Origin: Kordiimonas sp.
GTDB lineage: Bacteria > Pseudomonadota > Alphaproteobacteria > Sphingomonadales > Emcibacteraceae
Length of the DNA stretch: 64,000 bases
NCBI GenBank assembly: GCA_002700365.1
Contig: PADB01000011.1
Coordinates: 156,029-220,028 of the forward strand
Reading direction: 5' to 3'
Positions 1 to 8,963 of the stretch are shown here, piece by piece; position 1 is the first letter of the stretch, and every line of letters begins with the position of its first letter. The notes below the pieces were generated by a model. That model did not search any database, was not told the origin of the DNA, and worked only from the letters and a program-made list of their open reading frames with translations. The translations under genes and the position numbers were made by a program.

Positions 1-782
1 GCGGATTTGACCGCAGCGTACTGGCAAAAAATGTCATGCAATCTTTCCTCACACAGGCATTGGAGCACGGTTTCTTTCATGCGGATCTCCATCAGGGCAA
101 TCTATTTGCCACCGAAGGAAATAGCATCACTGCCATTGATTTTGGCATCATGGGATATATGGATGTAGAAAGCCGCAGGGTGCTGGCTGAAATTCTCTAT
201 GGCTTCTTGCAACGCGATTATGACCATGTTGCAAAAGTACATTTTGATGCGGGTTATGTCCCCGCAGGACAATCTCTGGAAAAGTTCTCACTGGCGCTGC
301 GCGCTGTCAGCGAACCTATTGCCGATAAACCCGTCAGTGAAATTTCGATTGGCCGCCTGCTGGCACAGCTTTTCGAAACCACAGAAACGTTTGAGATGAA
401 AACCCAGCCGCAATTGCTATTGCTGCAGAAAACAATGGTGACAGTCGAAGGCGTTGCTATGAATCTAGACCCACAAATCAACAGCTGGGAAGCCGCGCGT
501 CCCGTGATTGAAAAGTGGATGCGGGCGAATCTGGGACCCAAGTCACGATTAGAGCGCACAGCCACGGAACTCATTGAAATGGGAACCCGGCTACCTCATA
601 TCGCTCGTGATTTTGACAATCTCATGCAGGACATTAAAGAAAACGGCATCACCCTTTCGCCACAAACGGTACAATTAATGACAACGCAACGCCCCCAACG
701 CGGCACATTCCAATCGCTTGTCATCGGTCTTATTGGCGGCGCCTTGGGGGCACTGGCCGCATGGTTGTGGGTGACGTCATAA
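1..782 (+). CDS. ubiB: UbiB family kinase-like protein, 3' part
   Basis: 5'-truncated by the window edge: the open frame runs in from base 3, so the first ATG (base 36) is internal. UbiB is an atypical protein-kinase-like ATPase needed for ubiquinone biosynthesis at the inner membrane. Visible here are the family signature GFFHADLHQGN, a DFG-type metal-binding motif (IDFGIMGYMD), and a C-terminal transmembrane helix (SLVIGLIGGALGALAAWLW), as expected for the C-terminal half. The signature normally reads HADPHPGN; both prolines are replaced here (L and Q). Followed by coaBC on the same strand, the usual alphaproteobacterial order. Family assignment is firm; the missing N-terminal half (KxGQ region) cannot be checked. 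Confidence 0.9.
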   Translation, partial: GFDRSVLAKNVMQSFLTQALEHGFFHADLHQGNLFATEGNSITAIDFGIMGYMDVESRRVLAEILYGFLQRDYDHVAKVHFDAGYVPAGQSLEKFSLALRAVSEPIADKPVSEISIGRLLAQLFETTETFEMKTQPQLLLLQKTMVTVEGVAMNLDPQINSWEAARPVIEKWMRANLGPKSRLERTATELIEMGTRLPHIARDFDNLMQDIKENGITLSPQTVQLMTTQRPQRGTFQSLVIGLIGGALGALAAWLWVTS

Positions 783-893
783 CGTCACGGTAAATAACAA
801 TAATAATCCGTAAAAAAAATTGATTATGCCCCTAATTGTTTGTAGATTCATGTAAAGTACAAATCTCAACACACATTACGGGCAAATAACACA

Positions 894-2147
894 ATGACCA
901 CTGTTTCTGCATCTGGAAAAAGGGTCCTGCTGATTATTGGCGGTGGTATCGCAGCCTATAAATGTCTGGATCTGATTCGTCGCCTAAAGGAACATGGCAT
1001 CGGTGTCAGATGTATTCTGACCACAGCAGGTGCAGAATTTGTGACCCCCCTAGCCGTAAGTAGCCTTTCTGCCGAAAAAGTCTATACAGATTTATTTTCC
1101 CTCACTGATGAAGCGGAAATGGGACACATTCGCTTATCGCGGGAGGCGGATCTGGTGCTTGTCGCCCCTGCCACTGCGGATTTGATGGCAAAAATGGCCC
1201 ATGGACTCGCCAATGATCTTGCCTCTACGGCCTTGCTCGCCACCGATAAACCCGTCTATATCGCGCCGAGCATGAATAGTCAGATGTGGACGCATCCGGC
1301 AACCAGGCGCAACCTTGAAACCCTCCAAAACGATGGCATAACCATTATCCCGCCAGGGGAAGGTGATCTGGCCTGTGGGGAAGTCGGTGCGGGGCGCCTG
1401 GCCGAAGTCCAGGACATCCTCTCAACCGTCTTACAGGCTCTAAAGCACGATAACCCCCTGCAGGACCTTAGGGGCCGTAAGGTTTTGGTCACGGCAGGGC
1501 CTACTCATGAACCTATGGACCCTGTTCGCTTTATTGCCAACCGTTCGTCCGGCAAACAGGGATATGCTTTGGCGGCGGCTCTGGCTGCACGCGGCGCGGA
1601 CGTCACATTGATTTCCGGCCCAACAATGCTGGACTGCCCGCCCAATGTCACCCGTGTGAATGTCGAAACTGCACAACAAATGCAAACTGCATGTGCTGAA
1701 ACACTACCGGTGGATGCAGCCTTATGTGTCGCGGCTGTTGCAGACTGGCGGCCTGCGCAAAGGGCCACACAAAAAAACAAAAAAAGCTTTGCCCCGGCAG
1801 CGGGTGAAGAACAGAAAACCCAAATAGATTTGGTGGAAAATCCGGATATTTTGGCATGGCTTTCACAACATGAACACCACCGCCCCTCACTTGTGATCGG
1901 CTTTGCGGCGGAAACCGAAGACCTGTTGCAACATGCCGCAGATAAATTGGCCCGCAAAGGCTGCGACTGGATTATCGCCAATGATGTCAGCCATGTGGGT
2001 GACGATGCCGTTATGGGCGGCGATAATAATCAGATTACAATTCTACATCGTGATGGTCAGGATAAATGGCCACGTTCGTCCAAAACAGTCATTGCGGAAA
2101 AATTAGCCGCGCGCATTGCCGCCCAACTTGGTGCAATGCCCGAATGA
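894..2147 (+). CDS. coaBC: Bifunctional phosphopantothenoylcysteine decarboxylase / phosphopantothenate-cysteine ligase
   Basis: Couples 4'-phosphopantothenate to cysteine and decarboxylates the product, two steps of coenzyme A synthesis in the cytosol. The N-terminal CoaC flavoprotein domain (about residues 8-180) has the catalytic His (MGHIRLS, H78), a PSMN motif at 125-128 where PAMN is usual, and the substrate-clamp Cys (DLACGEVGAG, C161). The C-terminal CoaB domain starts near 193 (RGRKVLVTAGPTHEPMDPVR) with the SSGKQGYALA motif. At 417 residues it has the normal fused length. It lies 111 bases after ubiB and 47 bases before dut on the same strand. Confidence 0.96.
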   Translation: MTTVSASGKRVLLIIGGGIAAYKCLDLIRRLKEHGIGVRCILTTAGAEFVTPLAVSSLSAEKVYTDLFSLTDEAEMGHIRLSREADLVLVAPATADLMAKMAHGLANDLASTALLATDKPVYIAPSMNSQMWTHPATRRNLETLQNDGITIIPPGEGDLACGEVGAGRLAEVQDILSTVLQALKHDNPLQDLRGRKVLVTAGPTHEPMDPVRFIANRSSGKQGYALAAALAARGADVTLISGPTMLDCPPNVTRVNVETAQQMQTACAETLPVDAALCVAAVADWRPAQRATQKNKKSFAPAAGEEQKTQIDLVENPDILAWLSQHEHHRPSLVIGFAAETEDLLQHAADKLARKGCDWIIANDVSHVGDDAVMGGDNNQITILHRDGQDKWPRSSKTVIAEKLAARIAAQLGAMPE

Positions 2148-2194
2148 AAAATTCCCGCACACGAGATGATTACCAAAAATAACGAGAACAAAGA

Positions 2195-2650
2195 ATGATA
2201 GACGTAAAGCTGCAAAGATTATCCCATAGTGCAGGACTGGACCTGCCCGCCTATGAAACCGCACAAAGTGCGGGCATGGATTTACGCGCCGCATTGGCCG
2301 ATGGGGAAGATATCACCTTATCTTTTGGTGAACGGGCACTCATCCCAACCGGACTGGCGATGGCCCTGCCATCCGGGTTTGAAGCCCAGATCCGGCCCCG
2401 CTCTGGTCTGGCCGCAAAACATGGTCTAACCGTTCTCAATACACCGGGGACGATTGATGCGGATTATCGCGGTGAAATCAAAATCATCCTGATTAACCTG
2501 GGTCAGGAACCCTTCACCATCAATCGGGGGATGCGCATCGCACAAATGGTTATTGCCCCTGTGACACAGATCACATGGCAGGAATGTGAAACCCTAGATG
2601 AGACAGCCCGTGGCGCAGGGGGCTTCGGGTCCACGGGTCATCAAAACTAG
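2195..2650 (+). CDS. dut: dUTP diphosphatase
   Basis: Hydrolyses dUTP to dUMP and pyrophosphate, keeping uracil out of DNA and supplying dTMP synthesis. All five trimeric dUTPase motifs are visible: AGMDLRA near residue 27, [12 protein letters not shown] near 68, the substrate Asp/Tyr loop [10 protein letters not shown] near 87, RIAQMV near 113, and the C-terminal arm [10 protein letters not shown] that closes over the active site. At 151 residues it is complete. It sits between coaBC and the Rrf2 gene with only 9 bases to the latter, so co-transcription is likely. Confidence 0.96.
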   Translation: MIDVKLQRLSHSAGLDLPAYETAQSAGMDLRAALADGEDITLSFGERALIPTGLAMALPSGFEAQIRPRSGLAAKHGLTVLNTPGTIDADYRGEIKIILINLGQEPFTINRGMRIAQMVIAPVTQITWQECETLDETARGAGGFGSTGHQN

Positions 2651-2659
2651 GAAAAACAG

Positions 2660-3115
2660 ATGCTGAGACTTCCGAAAAAAATGCTCTTTGCCCTCGAAGC
2701 CGTTGTGGATATCGCCTATAATGGCCGGGCGGCCCCTGTACAATCCAAAGAAATCACACGACGGCAGGGCATTCCTCAACGCTACCTTGAACAGGTCATG
2801 CAGCAACTGGTCCGGGCCGGCATCCTTAAAGGCGTTCGCGGGCCACGCGGTGGGTATCATCTCGCCCGTGAACGTCGTCGCATCAGTGTGGGTGAAATTA
2901 TCCGCGTCATCAATGAACTGGATCAGGCAAACAGTAATCTGGCCTATGATTCCAGCTCTGACCTGGGCAATAAGGTGGTTAAACCCATGCTGGAAGAGCT
3001 AAATGATGATGTCATGTTAAAACTGGACGATATTACTTTACAGGATTTATGTCAGCGGGCCTCTGCCTATGGGGTGACCTCTGAATCAGAAAAGCATCTG
3101 GACTTTACAATTTAA
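2660..3115 (+). CDS. Rrf2 family transcriptional regulator
   Basis: Winged-helix regulator of the Rrf2/IscR/CymR family, 151 residues. The helix-turn-helix region [20 protein letters not shown] followed by the wing [11 protein letters not shown] is typical. Only one cysteine is present (QDLCQRA, near residue 130), so the three-Cys iron-sulfur site of IscR and NsrR is missing. With cysK directly downstream (50-base gap), this suggests a CymR-like regulator of cysteine synthesis rather than an Fe-S sensor; that role is inferred from context. CymR-type proteins can act through the cysteine synthase protein itself, which fits the neighbour. Confidence 0.88.
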   Translation: MLRLPKKMLFALEAVVDIAYNGRAAPVQSKEITRRQGIPQRYLEQVMQQLVRAGILKGVRGPRGGYHLARERRRISVGEIIRVINELDQANSNLAYDSSSDLGNKVVKPMLEELNDDVMLKLDDITLQDLCQRASAYGVTSESEKHLDFTI

Positions 3116-3165
3116 AAAAACATCTTACGTCCAATAGGGACTTAAACCAATGGAGACTGAAAGCC

Positions 3166-4131
3166 ATGTCTGTGTATAAAACCGGAACCGAAGGCCGCGG
3201 CAGAATTTACGACAATATCACGGATACCATTGGAAATACGCCCTTGGTCCGCATGAACCGCCTGACAAAAGACCTCAACAGTAACATCCTGTTAAAACTT
3301 GAGTTCTTTAACCCCTTGGCCTCGGTGAAAGACCGCATCGGGCTGGCCATGATCGAAGAGCTTGAAAACAATGGAAAAATCACCGCCGATACTGAACTGG
3401 TTGAACCAACATCCGGGAATACAGGTATTGCCCTTGCCTTCGTCTGTGCCGCAAAAGGATATAAACTGACATTGGTGATGCCTGAAAGTATGTCAATTGA
3501 ACGACGCAAAATGTTGGCTTTATTGGGGGCGAATTTAGAACTTACCCCGGCCGCAAAAGGCATGAAGGGGGCAATTGAAAAGGCGCTGGAACTGGTTGAA
3601 CAAAACCCCAACGCCATTATGCCACAACAGTTTGACAATCCCGCAAATCCCGAAATTCACCGCCGCACCACGGCCAATGAAATCTGGACTGATACAGATG
3701 GCAAAGTTGATGTGATCATTTCCGGTGTAGGAACAGGCGGTACCTTGACCGGTGTAGCCTCTGTTTTGAAAGAAAAAAATCCTGACATCAAGATTGTCGC
3801 AGTTGAACCGGAAGACAGTCCGATTTTATCCGGTGGCCAGCCCGGCCCCCATAAAATTCAGGGTATTGGCGCAGGCTTTGTTCCCCACATACTGGACACA
3901 TCCTATATTGATGAAGTCCTGACCATCGGCAATGAAACCGCTTTTGAAACCGCACGGCGCACCGCTCTGGAAGAAGGTATCCCGGTCGGCATTTCGTCAG
4001 GGGCCGCGATTGCCGCCGCACTGGAACTATCAGAACGGGATGATATGGCAGGGAAAAATATTGTTGTGATTATCCCCTCCTTTGCCGAACGCTATATTAC
4101 CACCGCACTTTTTGACGGTTTGGCAGTATAG
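3166..4131 (+). CDS. cysK: Cysteine synthase A (O-acetylserine sulfhydrylase)
   Basis: PLP enzyme making L-cysteine from O-acetylserine and sulfide. The PLP-binding lysine lies in [11 protein letters not shown] near residue 50, the substrate loop TSGNTGIA near 83, and the phosphate-binding glycines [10 protein letters not shown] near 189. Length (321) is normal for CysK/CysM-type enzymes; the CysK-like [10 protein letters not shown] motif favours the A form. Preceded by an Rrf2 regulator and followed after 15 bases by moeB, so the three probably share a transcript. Confidence 0.94.
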   Translation: MSVYKTGTEGRGRIYDNITDTIGNTPLVRMNRLTKDLNSNILLKLEFFNPLASVKDRIGLAMIEELENNGKITADTELVEPTSGNTGIALAFVCAAKGYKLTLVMPESMSIERRKMLALLGANLELTPAAKGMKGAIEKALELVEQNPNAIMPQQFDNPANPEIHRRTTANEIWTDTDGKVDVIISGVGTGGTLTGVASVLKEKNPDIKIVAVEPEDSPILSGGQPGPHKIQGIGAGFVPHILDTSYIDEVLTIGNETAFETARRTALEEGIPVGISSGAAIAAALELSERDDMAGKNIVVIIPSFAERYITTALFDGLAV

Positions 4132-4146
4132 GTTATCACAACGATT

Positions 4147-4911
4147 ATGGTGCTTAACGATCAACAATTGGAACGCTATGCGCGCCATATTATCCTAAAA
4201 GAAGTCGGCGGCGCCGGGCAGCAAAAGCTGTTACAGGCGCGGGTGTTGGTTATTGGTGCGGGGGGGCTTGGCTCCCCCCTCTTAATGTATTTAGCCGCCG
4301 CCGGCGTCGGTCATATAGGCATTGTTGATGATGATGAAGTTGAACTCAGCAATCTACAGCGGCAGATCATTCATGTGACAAACAATCTTCATCAGGCCAA
4401 AACCGTATCCGCAGCACAGCATATCGCCGCACTGAACCCTGATGTAACAATCCACCAGCACAGCCTGCGCCTGACCGCAGATAATGTCGATAACGTCATC
4501 AGGGGATACGATATCATCGCCGATGGATGTGATAACTTTGAAACACGGTTTCTAATCAACGCCGCCTGCCACCGCGCCCGGATACCGCTGGTTTCCGCAG
4601 CCCTGAGCCAATTTGAAGGACAATTATCCACCTTCCGCAGCTATGAAGATGATAAGCCATGTTATCAGTGCCTGGTCCCCACACTTCCCCCACCCGATAG
4701 TGTACAAAGTTGTGCCGAAGCCGGTATTTTAGGGGCTGTTGCCGGGGTAATGGGCAGCCTGCAAGCCGTTGAGGTCATGAAGGAAATTGTCGGTCTGGAC
4801 GATAGTCTGGCTGGAAAATTATTGCTTTACGATGCACTATCTGCACGCAGCCGCCTTATTAAACTTCCCAAGGATCCCGCCTGTCCCTGTTGCGGCACAC
4901 AGGCAAAATAA
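4147..4911 (+). CDS. moeB: MoeB/ThiF family sulfur-carrier adenylyltransferase
   Basis: E1-like enzyme that adenylates the C-terminal Gly-Gly of a sulfur-carrier protein (MoaD or ThiS) for molybdopterin or thiamine synthesis. The ATP-binding Rossmann motif GAGGLGSPLLMYLAAAG is near residue 37, the catalytic region NLQRQIIH near 67, and two zinc CxxC pairs are present (CYQCL near 176 and CPCCG at the C-terminus). No rhodanese domain is attached (254 residues). MoeB and ThiF cannot be separated with certainty from sequence alone. Its stop codon lies within the stem of the following terminator. Confidence 0.9.
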   Translation: MVLNDQQLERYARHIILKEVGGAGQQKLLQARVLVIGAGGLGSPLLMYLAAAGVGHIGIVDDDEVELSNLQRQIIHVTNNLHQAKTVSAAQHIAALNPDVTIHQHSLRLTADNVDNVIRGYDIIADGCDNFETRFLINAACHRARIPLVSAALSQFEGQLSTFRSYEDDKPCYQCLVPTLPPPDSVQSCAEAGILGAVAGVMGSLQAVEVMKEIVGLDDSLAGKLLLYDALSARSRLIKLPKDPACPCCGTQAK

Positions 4912-4937
4912 AGGCCCCTCATATAAAGGAGCCTTTA
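4909..4937 (+). terminator. Rho-independent terminator after moeB
   Basis: An 11-base stem TAAAGGCCCCT / AGGAGCCTTTA with one internal mismatch and a 7-base loop begins at the moeB stop codon. It separates the plus-strand run from the convergent hydroxyacid dehydrogenase gene. Confidence 0.75.
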
Positions 4938-4980
4938 CTGTTCTGCTTGGTCCATCAATAGGCATCAATTTGCCCTGACC

Positions 4981-5970
4981 CTATATCCAGTCTTCCAACA
5001 CACGGTCTGGTGGCTTATGCCCATCTGCATATGTTTTGATATTAATCAGCACTTTTTCGCCCATATCTATACGGGCTTCAATCGTTGCGGATCCCATATG
5101 CGGTAAGGCCACCACATTTTCCAACTGCAGCAATTTAGGATTAATCGCAGGTTCGTTTTCAAAAACATCAAGACCCGCGCCGGCAATTTCACCAGCCTCT
5201 AACATACGGATCAAGGCATTTTCATCGATCACCTCACCGCGGGATGTGTTAATGACATAGGCCTCACGGCGCAGCAATTTTAAGCGGCGCGCAGAAAGCA
5301 AGTGGAAGGTCGCCGGTGTGTGCGGGCAGTTCACAGAAATAATATCCATGCGGGCCAGCATCTGGTCCAGGCTTTCCCAATAAGTTGCCTCTAGCTCCTG
5401 TTCCAGGCTTTCGTGTTCCCTGTGACGATTGTGATAATGAATGGATAAACCAAAAGCCTTCGCACGCCGGGCTACTGCGGTACCGATCCGCCCCATGCCG
5501 ACGATACCTAAACGTTTTCCCCAGATACGGTGCCCGACAAGACCAGTCGGGGACCACCCTGTCCATTCACCATCGTGCAACAATTTTTCACCAGCAATCA
5601 ATTTACGCGGGACAGCCAACATCAACGCCAATGTCAAATCCGCCGTATCTTCGGTCAACACACCCGGCGTATTTGTCACGGTAATGCCACGTGCGCGTGC
5701 CGTTGCCAGATCGATATGGTCAACCCCTGCACCATAATTCGCAATTAACCTTAGTTGCGGTCCTGCCTGCGACAACACCCCGGCATCTAATCTATCTGTC
5801 ACTGTCGGCACTAATACATCAGCCTCTTGCATAGCTTCTGCCATTTCCTGACGGCTGAATTCGTGGTCATCCAAATTGAGCCGCACATCAAAGAGTTCCA
5901 TCATGCGCGTCTCAATGAGGTCGGGCAATTTGCGCGTTACAATTACAAGCGGCTTATGCTTTACGGTCAT
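4981..5970 (-). CDS. D-2-hydroxyacid dehydrogenase (glyoxylate/hydroxypyruvate reductase type)
   Basis: NAD(P)-dependent 2-hydroxyacid dehydrogenase of the GRHPR / D-glycerate dehydrogenase group. Visible: Rossmann motif LGIVGMGRIGTAVARR, catalytic Arg in NTSRGEVID, the Glu in FENEP and the catalytic His in ALPHMGS. A longer frame opens at 6012, but the ATG at 5970 has a good ribosome site (GGAG, 8 bases upstream) and starts just before the conserved KPLVIVTRKLP strand, so I place the start there (329 aa). Likely reduces glyoxylate or hydroxypyruvate; substrate is inferred from similarity only. Confidence 0.88.
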   Translation of the reverse strand: MTVKHKPLVIVTRKLPDLIETRMMELFDVRLNLDDHEFSRQEMAEAMQEADVLVPTVTDRLDAGVLSQAGPQLRLIANYGAGVDHIDLATARARGITVTNTPGVLTEDTADLTLALMLAVPRKLIAGEKLLHDGEWTGWSPTGLVGHRIWGKRLGIVGMGRIGTAVARRAKAFGLSIHYHNRHREHESLEQELEATYWESLDQMLARMDIISVNCPHTPATFHLLSARRLKLLRREAYVINTSRGEVIDENALIRMLEAGEIAGAGLDVFENEPAINPKLLQLENVVALPHMGSATIEARIDMGEKVLINIKTYADGHKPPDRVLEDWI

Positions 5971-6272
5971 GAATAGGCTCCGGCATGCGCACGATACATT
6001 CTGGATCGGCAAACAGAGTAAAATGAGATTTATATACTAACTCAATAACAGAACTGACCGTTACTTTCAAATGGGCAAAGCCGCAAAAAACAGCAAAAAT
6101 TGCTTATAAGCAGATAATAGGCTGTCTTTTGATCCTTCCACATCAGCAAGAGCGGCTTTATTCACTACAAAGTTATAAAGTCTCACATATATCTTCGTAA
6201 AAAATCGCCTTCGTACATTGACGGGCGCATTCAGTCAGGCATATTTAGAAAAATTAACCATAAGGACAGAGT

Positions 6273-6770
6273 GTGACGCGACTTTTCTGTATTTTGCTAT
6301 TTTCTTTATTGCCCTGGCAACACATTACGGCACAGGAAGCACTTACTTACGGGCCCTCCGGCCTGCCTATTCCCCGTTTTGTTTCGCTATCGGCAAATAA
6401 AGTTAATGTCCGCACAGGACCCGGGCAGCAATATCCCATTGAATGGGTTTATGTGCGCCGCGGTTATCCTGTAAAAGTCATTGCTGAATATGGGAACTGG
6501 CGAAAAATTCGCGATTTGGACGGTACGGTCGGCTGGATCTTACACAGCCTGCTCTCTGGCCGCAGAATGGCTGTCATTCTGGATCAACCCCGACTACTTT
6601 ATGCACAAGCCTCTACATCTGCCCCGCCAGTACTGAAGGCAGAAGAGGGCGTCATAGGTCAAATCCTACGTTGTCAAAAAGGATGGTGCCAATTGAGAAT
6701 CAGCGGCCTTAAAGGATGGATTTCTCAAAAATATATCTGGGGCAGCCTGCACCGCGAAAGTATTAATTAA
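6273..6770 (+). CDS. Exported bacterial SH3 domain protein
   Basis: 165-residue protein with an N-terminal signal peptide (hydrophobic run ILLFSLLPW, cleavage probably after ITA). The rest matches the bacterial SH3 (SH3b, DUF1058-type) pattern: SANKVNVRTGPGQQYPIEWVY, then GNWRKIRDLDGTVGWI, and a second weaker repeat ending GWCQLRISGLKGWISQKYIWG. The start is GTG at 6273, with AAGGACAG upstream. SH3b domains in periplasmic proteins usually bind peptidoglycan or partner proteins; no specific role is visible. Confidence 0.87.
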   Translation: MTRLFCILLFSLLPWQHITAQEALTYGPSGLPIPRFVSLSANKVNVRTGPGQQYPIEWVYVRRGYPVKVIAEYGNWRKIRDLDGTVGWILHSLLSGRRMAVILDQPRLLYAQASTSAPPVLKAEEGVIGQILRCQKGWCQLRISGLKGWISQKYIWGSLHRESIN

Positions 6771-6786
6771 GGCAACGGTTCCGCTG

Positions 6787-7224
6787 CTATGCCCCGTTAG
6801 ATGAGCGCACACGGATCACCACATCAACCCGGCTGATATCATTACCCGCAGGTGGCTGTGGCAAATTATGGATAGTCACCATTTCAGACGGCACATCTTC
6901 CAGGCGGGAATCTTCTTCATAAAAGAAGTGATAATGGTCCGTGATATTTGTATCAAAATACGCACAACCGGAATCAACCACCACTTCACGCAGCAACCCG
7001 ACATCCGTAAATTGATGTAATGTATTATAAACGGTCGCCAGCGAGACATAAGCCCCTGATGCCACGGCCTCTTCATGCAAAATTTCGGCTGTCACATGGC
7101 GATCACCACGATCAAATAACAATTTTGCTAACGCAAGGCGTTGGCGTGTAGGACGTAAACCTGCGTCACGTAGCTGGTTTAGTGCTTTGGAGTAGGGACG
7201 GTCTTGGGCCTCTTCCGTCATCAT
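6787..7224 (-). CDS. irr: Fur family regulator, Irr type
   Basis: Iron response regulator of the Fur superfamily. The N-terminal winged helix (LRPTRQRLALAKLLF, then YVSLATVYNTLHQF) is followed by the dimerisation domain with YFDTNITDHYHFFYEE and VDVVIRVRSS, which is the Irr subfamily pattern rather than classical Fur. In alphaproteobacteria Irr represses haem synthesis and iron-use genes under iron limitation and responds to haem. A strong AGGAGAAGT site precedes the start (7224). No fabA, the frequent neighbour, is present. Confidence 0.88.
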   Translation of the reverse strand: MMTEEAQDRPYSKALNQLRDAGLRPTRQRLALAKLLFDRGDRHVTAEILHEEAVASGAYVSLATVYNTLHQFTDVGLLREVVVDSGCAYFDTNITDHYHFFYEEDSRLEDVPSEMVTIHNLPQPPAGNDISRVDVVIRVRSSNGA

Positions 7225-7426
7225 ACTTCTCCTATACCCTTAGGTCCTGATTGTCCGACAATATCAGCAAGGGCATATTCACACCCCCGGCCGTTTAGTT
7301 GCAACTGCTTATTATTATGTGAATATTATGACACTTGAAAAATCTTTTGGCAAGAACCACCACTTTCGCGGCCTAACTCTTTAAATAAAAGATATTTTTT
7401 GTTTGAACGCTATTGTCAAAAGACCC

Positions 7427-8821
7427 TTAATCCCCGGTAGCGATGCGCTCTACCAATTGGCGTACAGTGGGAATAAAGCCGTTGCTATAGAACGGGTCTC
7501 TGGCAAAATTATACGCCCCGTGTCCAGCAAACATCAGATTGTCTTCAACCGGGCCGCCATGGGCGATATCCTGAAGTGTCTTTTGTATACAGAAACTGCG
7601 CGGGTCTGCGCCACGGCCAGTAGAATTTTTCTCATTGTCTGCCCAATCAGAAAACTTACATTGGCTAAGGCAGCCCATGCAATCCTTTTGGTCTTTTCTG
7701 ATTTCCGCAGCCTTATCCCCGGTGACAAAAACCAAAGTTTCATCCGGTGTTTTCATCGCTGTGGTAAAACCACTCTCCAGCCAATCAGCAACACGTGGGG
7801 CATCGGCAGCACTGACAAAATAACGCCGTTTGCCAACCTGAACTTCTGTATTCAATTCTTCTGTTGCCTGCCTTGCATAGGCCACTTGGCGGTTACTGCG
7901 CGCCTCCAGCTCTCTTAGGAATGGATTATACACGGCAGAAGAATAAAACCCGGTCGGGCTAAAACGGTGCAACAATATATCCCCTTCATCCAGGGTCAGG
8001 AGTTGCTGTTTCCACCCCTCCGGTATCGGACTTTCCTGTGTCAGTAATGGCCGTGTACCAAACTGGAAAGCGATCGGCCCAATTTCCGGGTTATCCAGCC
8101 AATGTTCCCAATCACGCAAATACCAGACGCCACCCGCCATAATAATCGGCACATCCTGCAGGCCAAAACTATTCATCAGACTACGCAACGCGACAACCCG
8201 TGGATAGGGATCTTCAGGTTTTCGGGGGTCTTCGGCATTTGAAAGGCCATTATGACCACCCGCCAGCCACGGATCTTCGTATACCACAGAACCCAGCAAC
8301 GCCGCCTGTTTACGATATGCACGCTTCCACAAGATACCAAAGGCCCGTGCAGAAGAAATAATAGGGTGGTAGTAGACATTGAATTCTGCGGCGATTTCAC
8401 TGAGACGGTAAGGCATGCCTGCCCCACAGGTAATCCCATGCACCATGCCTTTGGTTTGTTCCAAAATGCCCAGCAATACGGCCTCGGCACCGCCCATTTC
8501 CCATAAGACATTGATGTGGATACGGCCGTTCCCGCCAGACCGCTCAAAAGCCTCTTTAACCTGTGTCACGCCACCACGAATACCATAAGCAACCAACTCT
8601 TCATGGCGTTCACGCCGCGTTGCCCCATGATAAATTTGCGGTATTACATTACCCTGTTCATCATAGCTATCTGCATTCACACATGACACTGTCCCCACCC
8701 CACCGGCAGCAGCCCATTCGCCAGCGCTCACGCCGGTACTGACAGCAACGCCTTTTCCGCCTTCGACCAACGGCAGAACCTCTTTTCCAGACATCATCAA
8801 TGGGGAGAGGGGGTTTTTCAT
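7427..8821 (-). CDS. Nitronate monooxygenase family FMN oxidoreductase
   Basis: TIM-barrel flavin enzyme of the 2-nitropropane dioxygenase-like family (464 aa from the chosen start). The N-terminal GKEVLPLVEGGKGVAVSTG and the glycine-rich FMN phosphate regions (HGITCGAGMPYRLSE, IIMAGGVWYLRDWEHW, AFQFGTRPL) fit the long proteobacterial subgroup annotated as nitronate monooxygenase. The frame opens eight codons earlier (8845), but the conserved segment begins with MKNPLSPLMM at 8821. Cysteines in KDCMGCLSQCKFSDW near residue 385 are a C-terminal feature. True substrate unknown. Confidence 0.83.
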   Translation of the reverse strand: MKNPLSPLMMSGKEVLPLVEGGKGVAVSTGVSAGEWAAAGGVGTVSCVNADSYDEQGNVIPQIYHGATRRERHEELVAYGIRGGVTQVKEAFERSGGNGRIHINVLWEMGGAEAVLLGILEQTKGMVHGITCGAGMPYRLSEIAAEFNVYYHPIISSARAFGILWKRAYRKQAALLGSVVYEDPWLAGGHNGLSNAEDPRKPEDPYPRVVALRSLMNSFGLQDVPIIMAGGVWYLRDWEHWLDNPEIGPIAFQFGTRPLLTQESPIPEGWKQQLLTLDEGDILLHRFSPTGFYSSAVYNPFLRELEARSNRQVAYARQATEELNTEVQVGKRRYFVSAADAPRVADWLESGFTTAMKTPDETLVFVTGDKAAEIRKDQKDCMGCLSQCKFSDWADNEKNSTGRGADPRSFCIQKTLQDIAHGGPVEDNLMFAGHGAYNFARDPFYSNGFIPTVRQLVERIATGD

Positions 8822-8890
8822 ATTCTTTATTTCCAAGCCATACATACTTATCGTAACGATACCAATGCGACGCTACGATGACCTTACCTA

Positions 8891-8952
8891 TAATAAAAAA
8901 GGCTACCTCCCATGTACAGCACCACCATGTGGCACTGACCAGAAGATAGCCC
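8891..8952 (-). terminator. Terminator after pnp
   Basis: On the minus strand a GGCTATCTTC / GGAGGTAGCC stem (two G-U wobbles) with an inner CATG/CATG pairing is followed by TTTTTTATTA, directly downstream of the pnp stop. Confidence 0.7.
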
Positions 8953-8963
8953 CCTTAATGTAA

